Positions 7,061 through 13,509 of a stretch of DNA of 13,509 nt are shown here, in pieces. Origin of the DNA: Lentimicrobiaceae bacterium (GTDB lineage: Bacteria > Bacteroidota > Bacteroidia > Bacteroidales > SKPS01); NCBI GenBank assembly GCA_007119395.1, contig SKPS01000295.1, positions 1 through 13,509 on the forward strand, written 5' to 3'. Position 1 is the first letter of the stretch. Every line of letters starts with the position of its first letter. Below the pieces are notes generated by a model. The model had not been told where the DNA came from and did not search any database. It saw nothing but the letters and a program-made list of their open reading frames with translations. Made by a program: the position numbers and the translations under genes.

Positions 7061-8539
7061 CTATCTGGATACTATGACAGATGCGCGGAATATCTCAGTC
7101 TGACCATGGGCTATCACCACATAACTGCCCGTTTTTAAATGCGATATGTCAATTCTGATTTCGCCCCTCTCTCTGGTAATTTGTGAGAAATGTAGTTTGC
7201 CAGTGAGATCGTAGATATTAAGTTGATCAATAACGACTCCATCAGGGAGTACCACATTGAGTGTTGAAGAGGCGGGGTTGGGGTACACAGTGAGATAATC
7301 TTCAGCAGATACTGTCAGCTGTTCGATAGAGGTTGGCCCTGCCATCATACAAGAGGAACTGAGAGTGCACCCTTCAAAACCGATCTCTACACGGTAGCTG
7401 CCCAAGGTGGTTGGTGTAAAAATCGAATCGTTGGTACTACCTGCAGCGGTGGCACCTGTTGCGCAATCGATCCAATGGTAATCCCAGTAACCGGGTACAG
7501 CATGCAATGATATGCCAACAAGGGTCAGGCTGGTATCAATCACCGGCTGATAGACATCATAGAGGTGAAAGATGGAGTCGCAACCGGCTATGTTGTGGAA
7601 AATGTGATACTGCCCCGGCTGTGTAATCCAATGCCCGTTGACCAAAACCGAATCACCCTCACAAAGCCGCATCACAATGGTGTCTGTAAAATTGCTTCCC
7701 GCACTTACGATCAGCGGCTGTACCACCGTGCTGTCGCAATGATTTTGTCCGACAAAGGTGTTGGAGTAGTAGCCTGCGGTGTGTTCATAATGGCCGAAAA
7801 TCAAAGCACTGTCGCCCGGACAGATATGAATGGCCGGAAGGGTGTCTGTCACCGGCATGCTTACAACCAACTCCTGGGTCACTATGCTGTCGCATGACCA
7901 GGGGTTGCTGTAAGTATGGTGGTAGACCCCTGCTGCTGATTCATAGTGGCCGAAAATCAAGGCACTGTCACCATCACAGATGTGCACCGTTGGTAATATG
8001 GTGGGCTGCACACTGGCACAAGGATCGGTGAAAGTGAGGGTGAAGTCTCCCCGTTGAGCATGGTATCCCAATACCAAGGAGGTGCCGTATGCCCAGGCAA
8101 TGTCGAGATTGCCCGGGGTAGTGCTGAACACATAATCGTTCGGATCCCCCGTGTTTAAAGCCCTGTAAAAAACGTACGTGATGCGCCCCGAAGCGGTGGA
8201 TGAGGTGATACCCGTAAGGTTCTGAACCGGCTGAAGAATAGGTGCAGAGTGTTGTTGCATAATATACTCAGCAGGGTTCCCACCCGAGACGTTCGCCAAA
8301 ATAGTGTAGTCACTTGGTGTCATGGCCGTGGTATTGAAGGCAAAACCAAACCAGGCATTGGCAGGCCCCGTTATTTCAAATTGCACTTCGCTCAAATTCA
8401 AATCAAGCGTAACCGTAAGATCAAGCTGGTTTACTCCACTACCAACCGATTGCGTGCCGGTAAGCAACTGACCATGCAATGGCAGTTGCAAGGTGGTGAG
8501 CATCAACATCACACCGAAAAATATAAATTGTCTTTTCAT
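7061..8539 (-). CDS. T9SS-secreted protein with DOMON-like domain and three Cys repeats
   Basis: This 492-residue protein has a signal peptide (MKRQFIFFGVMLMLTTLQLP, cleavage near residue 23). Residues about 35-172 look like a DOMON domain, a beta-sandwich that in known members binds heme or sugars: AWFGFAFN (62-69), the central YVFYRALNTGDPNDYVF region and a closing YGTSLVLGYHAQRGDFTLTF (151-170). Three repeats follow (186-228, 238-280, 291-333) with the pattern CxGDSxLxxGH(Y/W), a Gly-x-Tyr, and CDSI or CDST. A further Ig-like stretch with four Cys (359-397) leads to the C-terminal type A sorting domain (about 413-492: VYPNPASSTLNVVLP, LNIYDLTGKL, IDISHLKTGSYVV). The sorting domain predicts export by the type IX secretion system and attachment to, or release from, the cell surface. 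The ligand is unknown. It stands about 690 bases from the next upstream gene. Confidence 0.88.
   Translation of the reverse strand: MKRQFIFFGVMLMLTTLQLPLHGQLLTGTQSVGSGVNQLDLTVTLDLNLSEVQFEITGPANAWFGFAFNTTAMTPSDYTILANVSGGNPAEYIMQQHSAPILQPVQNLTGITSSTASGRITYVFYRALNTGDPNDYVFSTTPGNLDIAWAYGTSLVLGYHAQRGDFTLTFTDPCASVQPTILPTVHICDGDSALIFGHYESAAGVYHHTYSNPWSCDSIVTQELVVSMPVTDTLPAIHICPGDSALIFGHYEHTAGYYSNTFVGQNHCDSTVVQPLIVSAGSNFTDTIVMRLCEGDSVLVNGHWITQPGQYHIFHNIAGCDSIFHLYDVYQPVIDTSLTLVGISLHAVPGYWDYHWIDCATGATAAGSTNDSIFTPTTLGSYRVEIGFEGCTLSSSCMMAGPTSIEQLTVSAEDYLTVYPNPASSTLNVVLPDGVVIDQLNIYDLTGKLHFSQITRERGEIRIDISHLKTGSYVVIAHGQTEIFRASVIVSR
7541..7984 (-). repeat. Three tandem Cys-Gly-Asp-Ser repeats inside the T9SS cargo gene
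   Basis: Units lie at 7856-7984, 7700-7828 and 7541-7669, each encoding about 43 residues with a period of 52 to 53 residues. Units one and two are also close in DNA: 26 of 28 bases match between 7942-7969 and 7786-7813, exactly 156 bases apart. The third is more diverged (NGHW instead of FGHY). This indicates a recent internal duplication or gene conversion of the first two units. Confidence 0.85.
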
Positions 8540-8677
8540 AAAAAATGTTTGTTTGGATTATTTTAAAAGAAAGAACAATACAACCCTTGTAGATGTTCAC
8601 AGTGGGGATCGGTTAACATTTTGTTAAACAAATGACTTATCAGGACTCACGGGAAAAAAGATGTGGGGATGTTGTTA

Positions 8678-8709
8678 ATGTGCTGATGTGCTGATGTGCA
8701 AATGTGCTG
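8678..8709. repeat. 8-bp tandem repeat, four units
   Basis: Four contiguous copies of an 8-base unit, ATGTGCTG: units one, two and four are identical and unit three is ATGTGCAA. It is non-coding. I recall similar ATGTGCTG/ATGTGCTAATG repeats between genes in other Bacteroidetes, but that is memory and not checked. Confidence 0.85.
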
Positions 8710-8817
8710 TTTAAAATGTTCTTATACCTGAGGAGCAAATCCCGTATACAACGTTTGCGATACTGGAGGCCGGGTGTGCCGTATAATAGGGGTACACTAT
8801 CTACTGAATCATTTTTT

Positions 8818-8906
8818 TTAACCACAATGGTCACAAAGTTGGCACAATATACACATAAGAGGGTCTTTGAGGCCTCTGTGAAAGCCATGGTGCCCTTTGT
8901 GGTTAA
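8818..8906. repeat. Inverted-repeat intergenic element with TTAACCACAA / TTGTGGTTAA ends
   Basis: Perfect 10-bp terminal inverted repeats lie at 8818-8827 and 8897-8906, bounding an 89-base unit. Similarity continues inward with mismatches (GGTCAC against GGGCAC), and the left arm has internal repetition of CACAA(T/A)G and GGCACAAT. The layout resembles a dispersed intergenic repeat or a MITE-like element; sequences with an ACCACAAAGG-type signature are familiar to me from intergenic regions of several bacterial phyla. No obvious target-site duplication is seen: the flanks are a T run on the left and GCAAACC on the right. Confidence 0.65.
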
Positions 8907-9157
8907 GCAAACCTAATTGGTTATATTCATGGTACCCATTCCAGTGTGCTTTGTTTGTTTCTACCGGGAACTAAAAAATCCCCGATCCAAAAAAAAAAGA
9001 GCGATCTATGGCGCTGGAAAAGTTTTTCTAACATTACCCAAATGGTCGTGCCTCGACCTTGTCCTCATCCTCATAAAAAGCACTCAATGTATCCCATCAC
9101 CTCAAAAAAAGAATTGAATATGAAATTGGGATCGGCTGAACTGTCTGATTATTTTTA

Positions 9158-9165
9158 TATATTTG
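9158..9165 (+). promoter_or_regulatory. Putative -7 box for the ferritin-like gene
   Basis: TATATTTG fits TAnnTTTG exactly and lies 68 bases before the start codon. The nearest TTG upstream is too distant (29 bases); only a CTG sits at a suitable -33 distance, so the match is partial. Confidence 0.4.
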
Positions 9166-9233
9166 TTGGGTAATGATCATCAGGAAAATTTGATCGGTAT
9201 TATATTCAGAAAAATAACAAAATCAGAAGGAAG

Positions 9234-9740
9234 ATGCAAAACGAGAAAGCATTGGAGATTTTAAAGACAGCCATTTTGCTTGAGCGCAGGGGCAAATCAT
9301 TTTACACAAAAGTTGCTGAGACCACCACGATTCCGGAGGTGAAGGAGGTGTTTGAGATTATGGCCGAGGAGGAGCAGGCGCACATCGATTTTCTATCGGA
9401 GCAATACAAAGAGGTGTTGCAGAACAAGGGTTTTACCAAGCAGCAGTTCTCTGACAGTCAGGCCAATGAGGCGATTGTTGATAAGATCATCACCGAGGGT
9501 GTAAAGGGCAAGATAGAGGCTGCCAGTTATGAGGCTGCCGCCATCGCGGCTGCGATCAGCATGGAGAACAAAGCGATTGAAGTGTATTCAGCGCGAGCTG
9601 CCGAGGCCACAGACCTGAATGAGAAGGATCTGTATGGCTGGCTTGCCAACTGGGAACAGACACACCTGCAGGTGCTCAACGAGATGAACAAGCAGCTGAT
9701 GGAGAGCATCTGGCACGACAACCAGTTCTGGCCATTCTAA
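9234..9740 (+). CDS. Ferritin-like diiron protein (rubrerythrin family, no rubredoxin domain)
   Basis: This 168-residue, mostly helical protein has a ferritin-like four-helix bundle with a complete set of candidate diiron ligands: Glu17 (LLERRGKSFY), Glu47 and His50 (EEEQAH), Glu111 (SMENKAIEVY), and Glu141 and His144 (WEQTHLQVL). The first pair of helices and the second pair each supply the expected ExxH arrangement. There is no C-terminal CxxC pair, so it lacks the rubredoxin electron-transfer domain of classical rubrerythrin. Peroxide reduction or iron handling in the cytoplasm is likely; the electron donor is unknown. The protein ends in an aromatic tail, WHDNQFWPF. A purine-rich AGAAGGAAG directly precedes the ATG and the family alignment supports this start. 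The stop overlaps the stop of the opposite-strand helicase gene by four bases. Confidence 0.9.
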   Translation: MQNEKALEILKTAILLERRGKSFYTKVAETTTIPEVKEVFEIMAEEEQAHIDFLSEQYKEVLQNKGFTKQQFSDSQANEAIVDKIITEGVKGKIEAASYEAAAIAAAISMENKAIEVYSARAAEATDLNEKDLYGWLANWEQTHLQVLNEMNKQLMESIWHDNQFWPF

Positions 9741-12700
9741 ACGGCCACCACCTCTTTCTTGTCAATATATATCAGGAATCCTTTTGCGGAAGCGTCTCCC
9801 GCTTCTTCAATGGCTTTACAATAGGTCTTCACCTGGTGGTGATGGCTCTTTGCCGGTTCACCGGTCTTAAAATCTATTACGGCGGTGTAATCCGGGAAAT
9901 AAACCACCCGGTCGGGTCGTAATAGCTGCCCGTCGGGCATCACCAAAGTGGCCTCTCTCCTTTGCCGAAGCGTGGGGTCAAAGAATGGTTTCACCGATTC
10001 CTCCTGCAGGATCTCTTCAAGGTGTTGCTTGATGGCTGGTGCCTCTCCCCTTGGGATCAAGCCGAGCAGCGTGTAATCCTCTATGAGTGATTCCAGACTC
10101 TCTGCATCCTCCACTTCTGCCAAGAGATTGTGCACCATGGTACCCCTGTCAATCGCTTCTCTCCGGTGGTGATCAGCAACGCTCCACAAGTTGCCGGTTC
10201 TGATGCCCAAACGGTCGTGCCACGAATAACTCTCCCATGATGGCATCCTGCGCAATGCCGGGCGGCGATCCCCTTTCTGCTCTGGACGCTGTGTGGTGTG
10301 CCCGTAATGAAACCGCTCTTCATCACGCGTCGTAAGCAATTGCGTCTCACCAAGGAATCGCGTTAACAGATCGTATAATTGCCTGTCAGCATTTTTCTTG
10401 TGCTTCGTTTTGGCAGAGATCACATGGAGCTGTTGCATGGCACGGGTGAAGGCTACATATACCAAGTTTACCATATCCTGAAACAAAGCCGTGGTCTCCT
10501 CCTCCAACGCCTCACTGAACGGTGTGTGCTCCAGTTGCCGGCTGAACGGCAGCAGCAACACCGGCAACCCCTCAAACCTCTCCACCTCTTCATGGTCTAT
10601 CCACAAACGCTTGCTCTGAGCCATTCTTCCCACCGGAATCTCATTGGCAAAGGAATAGATCACCACGGGAAACTGGAGCCCTTTGGACTTATGAACGGTC
10701 ATGATGCTGATGGCATGCCCGGTTTCAGGCAGCGGAACAGACGACTCCATCTTCTTGTCAAGGAACAGAAGAAAAGCCGGCCAGTCGTTGCCATGTGTTT
10801 TCACGAACACTGCGGTGAGGTCGAGCAAATACTGTACTGCCGGAGAAGAGGCCTCGTGCCCGAAAAAGTCTCTGATGACCTGTTCTGCCACCTCATAGAT
10901 GGGTAAGCAGATGTACTCTTCCAACGCGCCCCGGATGCCACATTCACGCATCAGGGTGTTTACGTACCGGTAAAGGTTTGGTGCGGTATGGTGGTTGTCT
11001 TTGAGTTGCGACAGGAAGGAGTGCAATACCGTCTCAGAGGCGTGGCCGGCGTGAAACAGCCGTGTACCAATCACGGTTGCAGCAACCCTGTCGCCACGGT
11101 GAATAAGCAGCGAAACGACCGCCCTGAAGACCTCGGCCTCTTTGAAGGTGTCGAGCCGGAACGACTCTCCAGAAATCACATCATAGCCTTCTGCGATAAG
11201 CCGCGATGCCAATGTCTTCGCCTGCTGATGTTTGCGTACCAGAATACAGATATCCGACGGGTGATACCCACCCCCTTCTGGGGAGAGATACTGCTGTACC
11301 GCCTCCAGGGTGGCATCGGCAATCTGCTGGCTTACATCGTCGGTAAGAGCCCTCTCCTCATCAAAAGGAATCATATGAAGCGTAACACCTCCGGCACCGG
11401 CATGCTCGCCCGCTTTTTGTTCGTGATCGCGGTAAATAGCGCTTAGCTCATCACTGTAACAAGCAGATAGCCAGCTGAAAAAACGGTTGTTGAAGTCGAT
11501 GATCTCTCGACTGCTCCGGTAGTTGTGGTCAAGATGGCGTTGATCAGTATAACGCATCAGGGCCTCCTGTCGGGCTTTTACCAACGGCTCACTCTCTGCA
11601 TCACGTAGCTCAGGAAGCCTTATAAATTGCCACACATCCCCGCTGCGCCATCGATATATTGCCTGCTTGGCATCTCCCACCACCATGCTTACACCACCCT
11701 GCGACAATGCGTTGTCAACCAATGGTAATAAATTGTTCCATTGCATCGTGGAAGTGTCCTGGAACTCATCAACAAGAAAATGATCAAACCGCTCACTCGT
11801 CCGCTCGTAAACAAAAGGTACCGGCTGATCCCTGATAATATGCCATATCAAACGGTTGAACTCGTAGATCGGTATCAGGTTCTCCCTATCCATGGTGACC
11901 TGCATCTGGTTCCTGATCTTACGGCTTAACGACAACATCATCAGGTTTTTTGCAATTAGTTGACGCGTGATGAGTTCAGGATATAAACGATCGATGCTTT
12001 CGGTCAACCTCTCCCAAACCGGTCGTAAAAGGTCGGCCAGTTCAGCCAGTATACTTTTTGCTTCTGACGAGGCGGCAGGGGAGTGATAGTTTTGTGTGCC
12101 CGCCATATAACCGACCATTCTTTTCGCCTTCTCGTGACGGTTGAACAGTTTTGCGTACTCTCTCTTCTCAAGGGTTCTGGTGAAAAAATGGTACCCCCCC
12201 CTCTCTCCATGCGAGAAGTCAGAGGCATCGGCTCTGCATTGCTGCTCAAGTTGCGAACCTTCTTCCAGCAAACGGTCCCACTCACCGGTAATCGCTTGTA
12301 TCGATTTTGCGTTGTCAACGGAGACTTTGATGAAATCAATGCCCGATGCAGTCAGTTTTTCAAGCGGCACAATGCTCTCTTCTTTCGTTAGAAACCGACT
12401 GAAGCCCACCAGCTCGCTATCGATATTCCAGCTTCTCTCTTCATCCAACAATGAGCGGGTGAACTGAACCAGGCTGTTGGTAAGCTCCTTGTCGAGCCCG
12501 GCATCGGCCAGCAGGTCATCTACAGCCATCTGAAGGAACTGATCCGTTTCAAGCTGCACTTCAAAAGTGAACGACAGGTTAAGCTCCAGCGCAAAGCTTC
12601 TGATGATGCGGTGCACGAAGCTGTCGATGGTGCTAATATGAAAATCGCTGTAGTGGTGCAGTATGTCTCTTCGGATGTAGTTGGCTCTTCGCCTCATCTC

Positions 12701-12982
12701 TGCTGGTGTGGTATCGCAATCGGTTACCATGTCGTTGAAGAGGTTCTGCTGGTACCCTTCAGGTAATTCGGTTTGACCAAACAGATGCAGCAGGTGGAGT
12801 ACACGTTCCTTCATCTCTTCTGCCGCTTTGTTGGTGAAAGTGATGGCCAGAATGTTTCTGAAGTTGGCACGCTGTGAGAGTACCAGTTTAAGGTACTCTT
12901 TTGCCAGGGCCTGGGTTTTTCCTGAACCGGCAGATGACCGGTATATAAGAAATTCAGGAGGCCTCATCCGATCAGAGGGCAT
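9737..12982 (-). CDS. addA: UvrD/RecB-like helicase-nuclease (AddA-type)
   Basis: This 1081-residue protein joins a superfamily 1A helicase to a C-terminal RecB-type nuclease. Helicase motifs in order: Walker A SSAGSGKT (16-23), motif Ia with ITFTNKAAEEMKER (47-60), DEFQDT (405-410), GDAKQAIYRWRSGD (436-449), LDHNYRSS (484-491), MTVHKSKGLQFPVV (761-774) and VYVAFTRAMQQLHV (841-854). The nuclease has RGTMVHNLL (His951), RPD (Asp1024), DFKTGE (Asp1037, Lys1039) and a following Gln1050, the PD-(D/E)XK pattern of RecB/AddA. The likely role is processing of double-strand breaks and degradation of linear DNA with an AddB partner; no AddB gene lies in the window. Its start overlaps the upstream barrel gene by 11 bases, suggesting translational coupling; Met6, just past that stop, is an alternative start. 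Identity as helicase-nuclease is firm, the AddA name less so. Confidence 0.9.
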   Translation of the reverse strand: MPSDRMRPPEFLIYRSSAGSGKTQALAKEYLKLVLSQRANFRNILAITFTNKAAEEMKERVLHLLHLFGQTELPEGYQQNLFNDMVTDCDTTPAEMRRRANYIRRDILHHYSDFHISTIDSFVHRIIRSFALELNLSFTFEVQLETDQFLQMAVDDLLADAGLDKELTNSLVQFTRSLLDEERSWNIDSELVGFSRFLTKEESIVPLEKLTASGIDFIKVSVDNAKSIQAITGEWDRLLEEGSQLEQQCRADASDFSHGERGGYHFFTRTLEKREYAKLFNRHEKAKRMVGYMAGTQNYHSPAASSEAKSILAELADLLRPVWERLTESIDRLYPELITRQLIAKNLMMLSLSRKIRNQMQVTMDRENLIPIYEFNRLIWHIIRDQPVPFVYERTSERFDHFLVDEFQDTSTMQWNNLLPLVDNALSQGGVSMVVGDAKQAIYRWRSGDVWQFIRLPELRDAESEPLVKARQEALMRYTDQRHLDHNYRSSREIIDFNNRFFSWLSACYSDELSAIYRDHEQKAGEHAGAGGVTLHMIPFDEERALTDDVSQQIADATLEAVQQYLSPEGGGYHPSDICILVRKHQQAKTLASRLIAEGYDVISGESFRLDTFKEAEVFRAVVSLLIHRGDRVAATVIGTRLFHAGHASETVLHSFLSQLKDNHHTAPNLYRYVNTLMRECGIRGALEEYICLPIYEVAEQVIRDFFGHEASSPAVQYLLDLTAVFVKTHGNDWPAFLLFLDKKMESSVPLPETGHAISIMTVHKSKGLQFPVVIYSFANEIPVGRMAQSKRLWIDHEEVERFEGLPVLLLPFSRQLEHTPFSEALEEETTALFQDMVNLVYVAFTRAMQQLHVISAKTKHKKNADRQLYDLLTRFLGETQLLTTRDEERFHYGHTTQRPEQKGDRRPALRRMPSWESYSWHDRLGIRTGNLWSVADHHRREAIDRGTMVHNLLAEVEDAESLESLIEDYTLLGLIPRGEAPAIKQHLEEILQEESVKPFFDPTLRQRREATLVMPDGQLLRPDRVVYFPDYTAVIDFKTGEPAKSHHHQVKTYCKAIEEAGDASAKGFLIYIDKKEVVAV

Positions 12983-13509
12983 AGGTTACACCCATCATAA
13001 AGTTGAAGCGGTGTGAAGGGTAGTGCTGCCAACGGTAATACCGTGATGCTGCAAGGTTGTTGATCCTGACAAAACCCGATAACAACCGGGTGTACCTGTA
13101 TTCAGCGCCCAGACTGATGTCGAAGATGTCGGGCAGTGTCTCTGTGGTTTTAACCCCTTCTGAAAATGTCTTGATCCTCATGCCGTGCAGATAGCTCAGC
13201 CCGGCATAGGCGAGTATTTTATCGGCCATATTGTAACGCACTTCAAGCCCTGTGGTAAGCACCGGTTCGTGCCAGGCGTAGGTTTCATTCACCATGTTGT
13301 GGTCCCTGAAGAGTACTTTCGCCGCAACCTTCAGCCTTTCAGCCATTTGGTAGTTCATCTCAGCTCGCAATGTGAGTATCTGCCCGTCGTCATACAGCAC
13401 ATTGAACCTGTTTTGGAGCGGGAACAGGGTGTCAATGGTGAACAGAGCCATATTCCTTACTGACTCCGAGCTCACCCTTGCCGACAAGTTAATTCGTGGC
13501 CCTATGGCA
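12972..13509 (-). CDS. Outer-membrane beta-barrel protein, C-terminal fragment (5' end outside window)
   Basis: The frame is open to the right edge, so the N-terminus is missing; a TTG at 13487 is not a real start, because coding continues upstream of it. About 179 residues are visible. They show alternating hydrophobic/polar strands (TLRAEMNYQMAERLKVAAKV, LTTGLEVRYNMADKILAYAG, DISLGAEYRYTRLLSGFVRI), a NNLAASRYYRWQHYPSH block and a final strand FNFMMGVTYAL. The phrase 'NNL...YxxWxxYPxxxFNxxxGVTY' is typical of the last strands of Bacteroidetes TonB-dependent-receptor-like and related barrels. The plug domain, if any, is outside the window, so transport function cannot be claimed. The stop lies inside the helicase start, on the same strand. 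Confidence 0.75.
   Translation of the reverse strand, partial: AIGPRINLSARVSSESVRNMALFTIDTLFPLQNRFNVLYDDGQILTLRAEMNYQMAERLKVAAKVLFRDHNMVNETYAWHEPVLTTGLEVRYNMADKILAYAGLSYLHGMRIKTFSEGVKTTETLPDIFDISLGAEYRYTRLLSGFVRINNLAASRYYRWQHYPSHRFNFMMGVTYAL

Larger units (their letters stand above)
8540..9233. other. Gene-free region of about 690 bases with repeat elements
   Basis: No credible gene lies here; the short open frames have no recognisable motif, unusual composition and no start context. The stretch holds an AT-rich leader before the T9SS cargo gene with a small hairpin (TTAACA at 8613-8618, TGTTAA at 8622-8627), an 8-bp tandem repeat (8678-8709), a hairpin GTGTGCC/GGTACAC (8774-8797), an inverted-repeat element (8818-8906), a run of ten A (8989-8998), a GGTCG/CGACC hairpin (9044-9058) and a likely promoter for the ferritin-like gene. 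The repeats suggest a landing site for non-coding elements between two transcription units that diverge from it. Confidence 0.7.

Noticed and set aside
8640..8888. 82-residue minus-strand open frame in the gene-free region
   Set aside because: It spans the tandem repeat and inverted-repeat element, so its protein is a translation of repeat DNA.
8678..8906. The repeats as a phage or plasmid attachment site or origin
   Set aside because: There is no adjacent integrase, replication protein or tRNA gene, and the units look like ordinary intergenic repeats.
8917..9173. Two overlapping short plus-strand open frames (66 and 75 residues)
   Set aside because: They compete for the same bases, run through homopolymer A tracts, resemble no known family and have no start context.
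10379..11446. Long plus-strand open frames opposite the helicase gene
   Set aside because: The minus strand carries all helicase and nuclease motifs; the plus frames are antisense shadows.
1..13509. CRISPR array, tRNA, rRNA or insertion sequence
   Set aside because: No regularly spaced direct repeats, no cloverleaf or rRNA-like sequence, and no transposase-like protein was seen on either strand.

Overview
This window comes from a Bacteroidetes chromosome, most likely the order Bacteroidales. The evidence is a C-terminal type IX secretion (T9SS) sorting domain, TAnnTTTG-type -7 promoter boxes, little use of Shine-Dalgarno sites, an OmpA-family protein with an N-terminal carbohydrate-binding-like beta domain, a GH3_C/serine-hydrolase architecture typical of the phylum, and a C-terminal outer-membrane barrel fragment of the Bacteroidetes type. 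Base composition is roughly balanced. I cannot name the genus.

Layout from left to right. (1) 1-1029 (+) is the 3' part of a peptidase-family M49 (dipeptidyl-peptidase III-like) gene whose zinc-binding motifs are degenerate. (2) 1038-1772 (-) is a Mn-type superoxide dismutase with a signal peptide, converging on the M49 gene with only 8 bases between them. (3) 1960-2667 (+) is a small exported OmpA-family protein, divergent from the dismutase. (4) 2888-5155 (+) is a complete Cu+-exporting P1B-type ATPase. (5) 5115-6977 (-) is an exported serine hydrolase of the beta-lactamase fold preceded by an orphan GH3 C-terminal-like domain; its 3' end overlaps the ATPase gene by 41 bases on the opposite strand. 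(6) 7061-8539 (-) is a T9SS cargo protein with a DOMON-like domain, three Cys-containing repeats and a sorting domain. (7) 8540-9233 is a gene-free stretch of about 690 bases carrying an 8-bp tandem repeat and an inverted-repeat element with TTAACCACAA / TTGTGGTTAA ends. (8) 9234-9740 (+) is a ferritin-like (rubrerythrin-type) diiron protein without a rubredoxin domain. (9) 9737-12982 (-) is an AddA/RecB-like UvrD-family helicase-nuclease. (10) 12972-13509 (-) is the 3' end of an outer-membrane beta-barrel gene, overlapping the helicase start by 11 bases.

No single pathway ties the window together. There is a loose theme of oxidative-stress and metal handling (exported dismutase, copper exporter, diiron ferritin-like protein) and of envelope proteins (OmpA, exported serine hydrolase, T9SS cargo, outer-membrane barrel). 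Most genes look monocistronic and change strand often; the only tight same-strand pair is the outer-membrane barrel and the helicase. I see no clear novel multi-gene system. The most unusual item is the M49-family protein that has kept the fold-defining sequence but lost two of the three expected zinc ligands; the second is the serine hydrolase with an amputated GH3 module.
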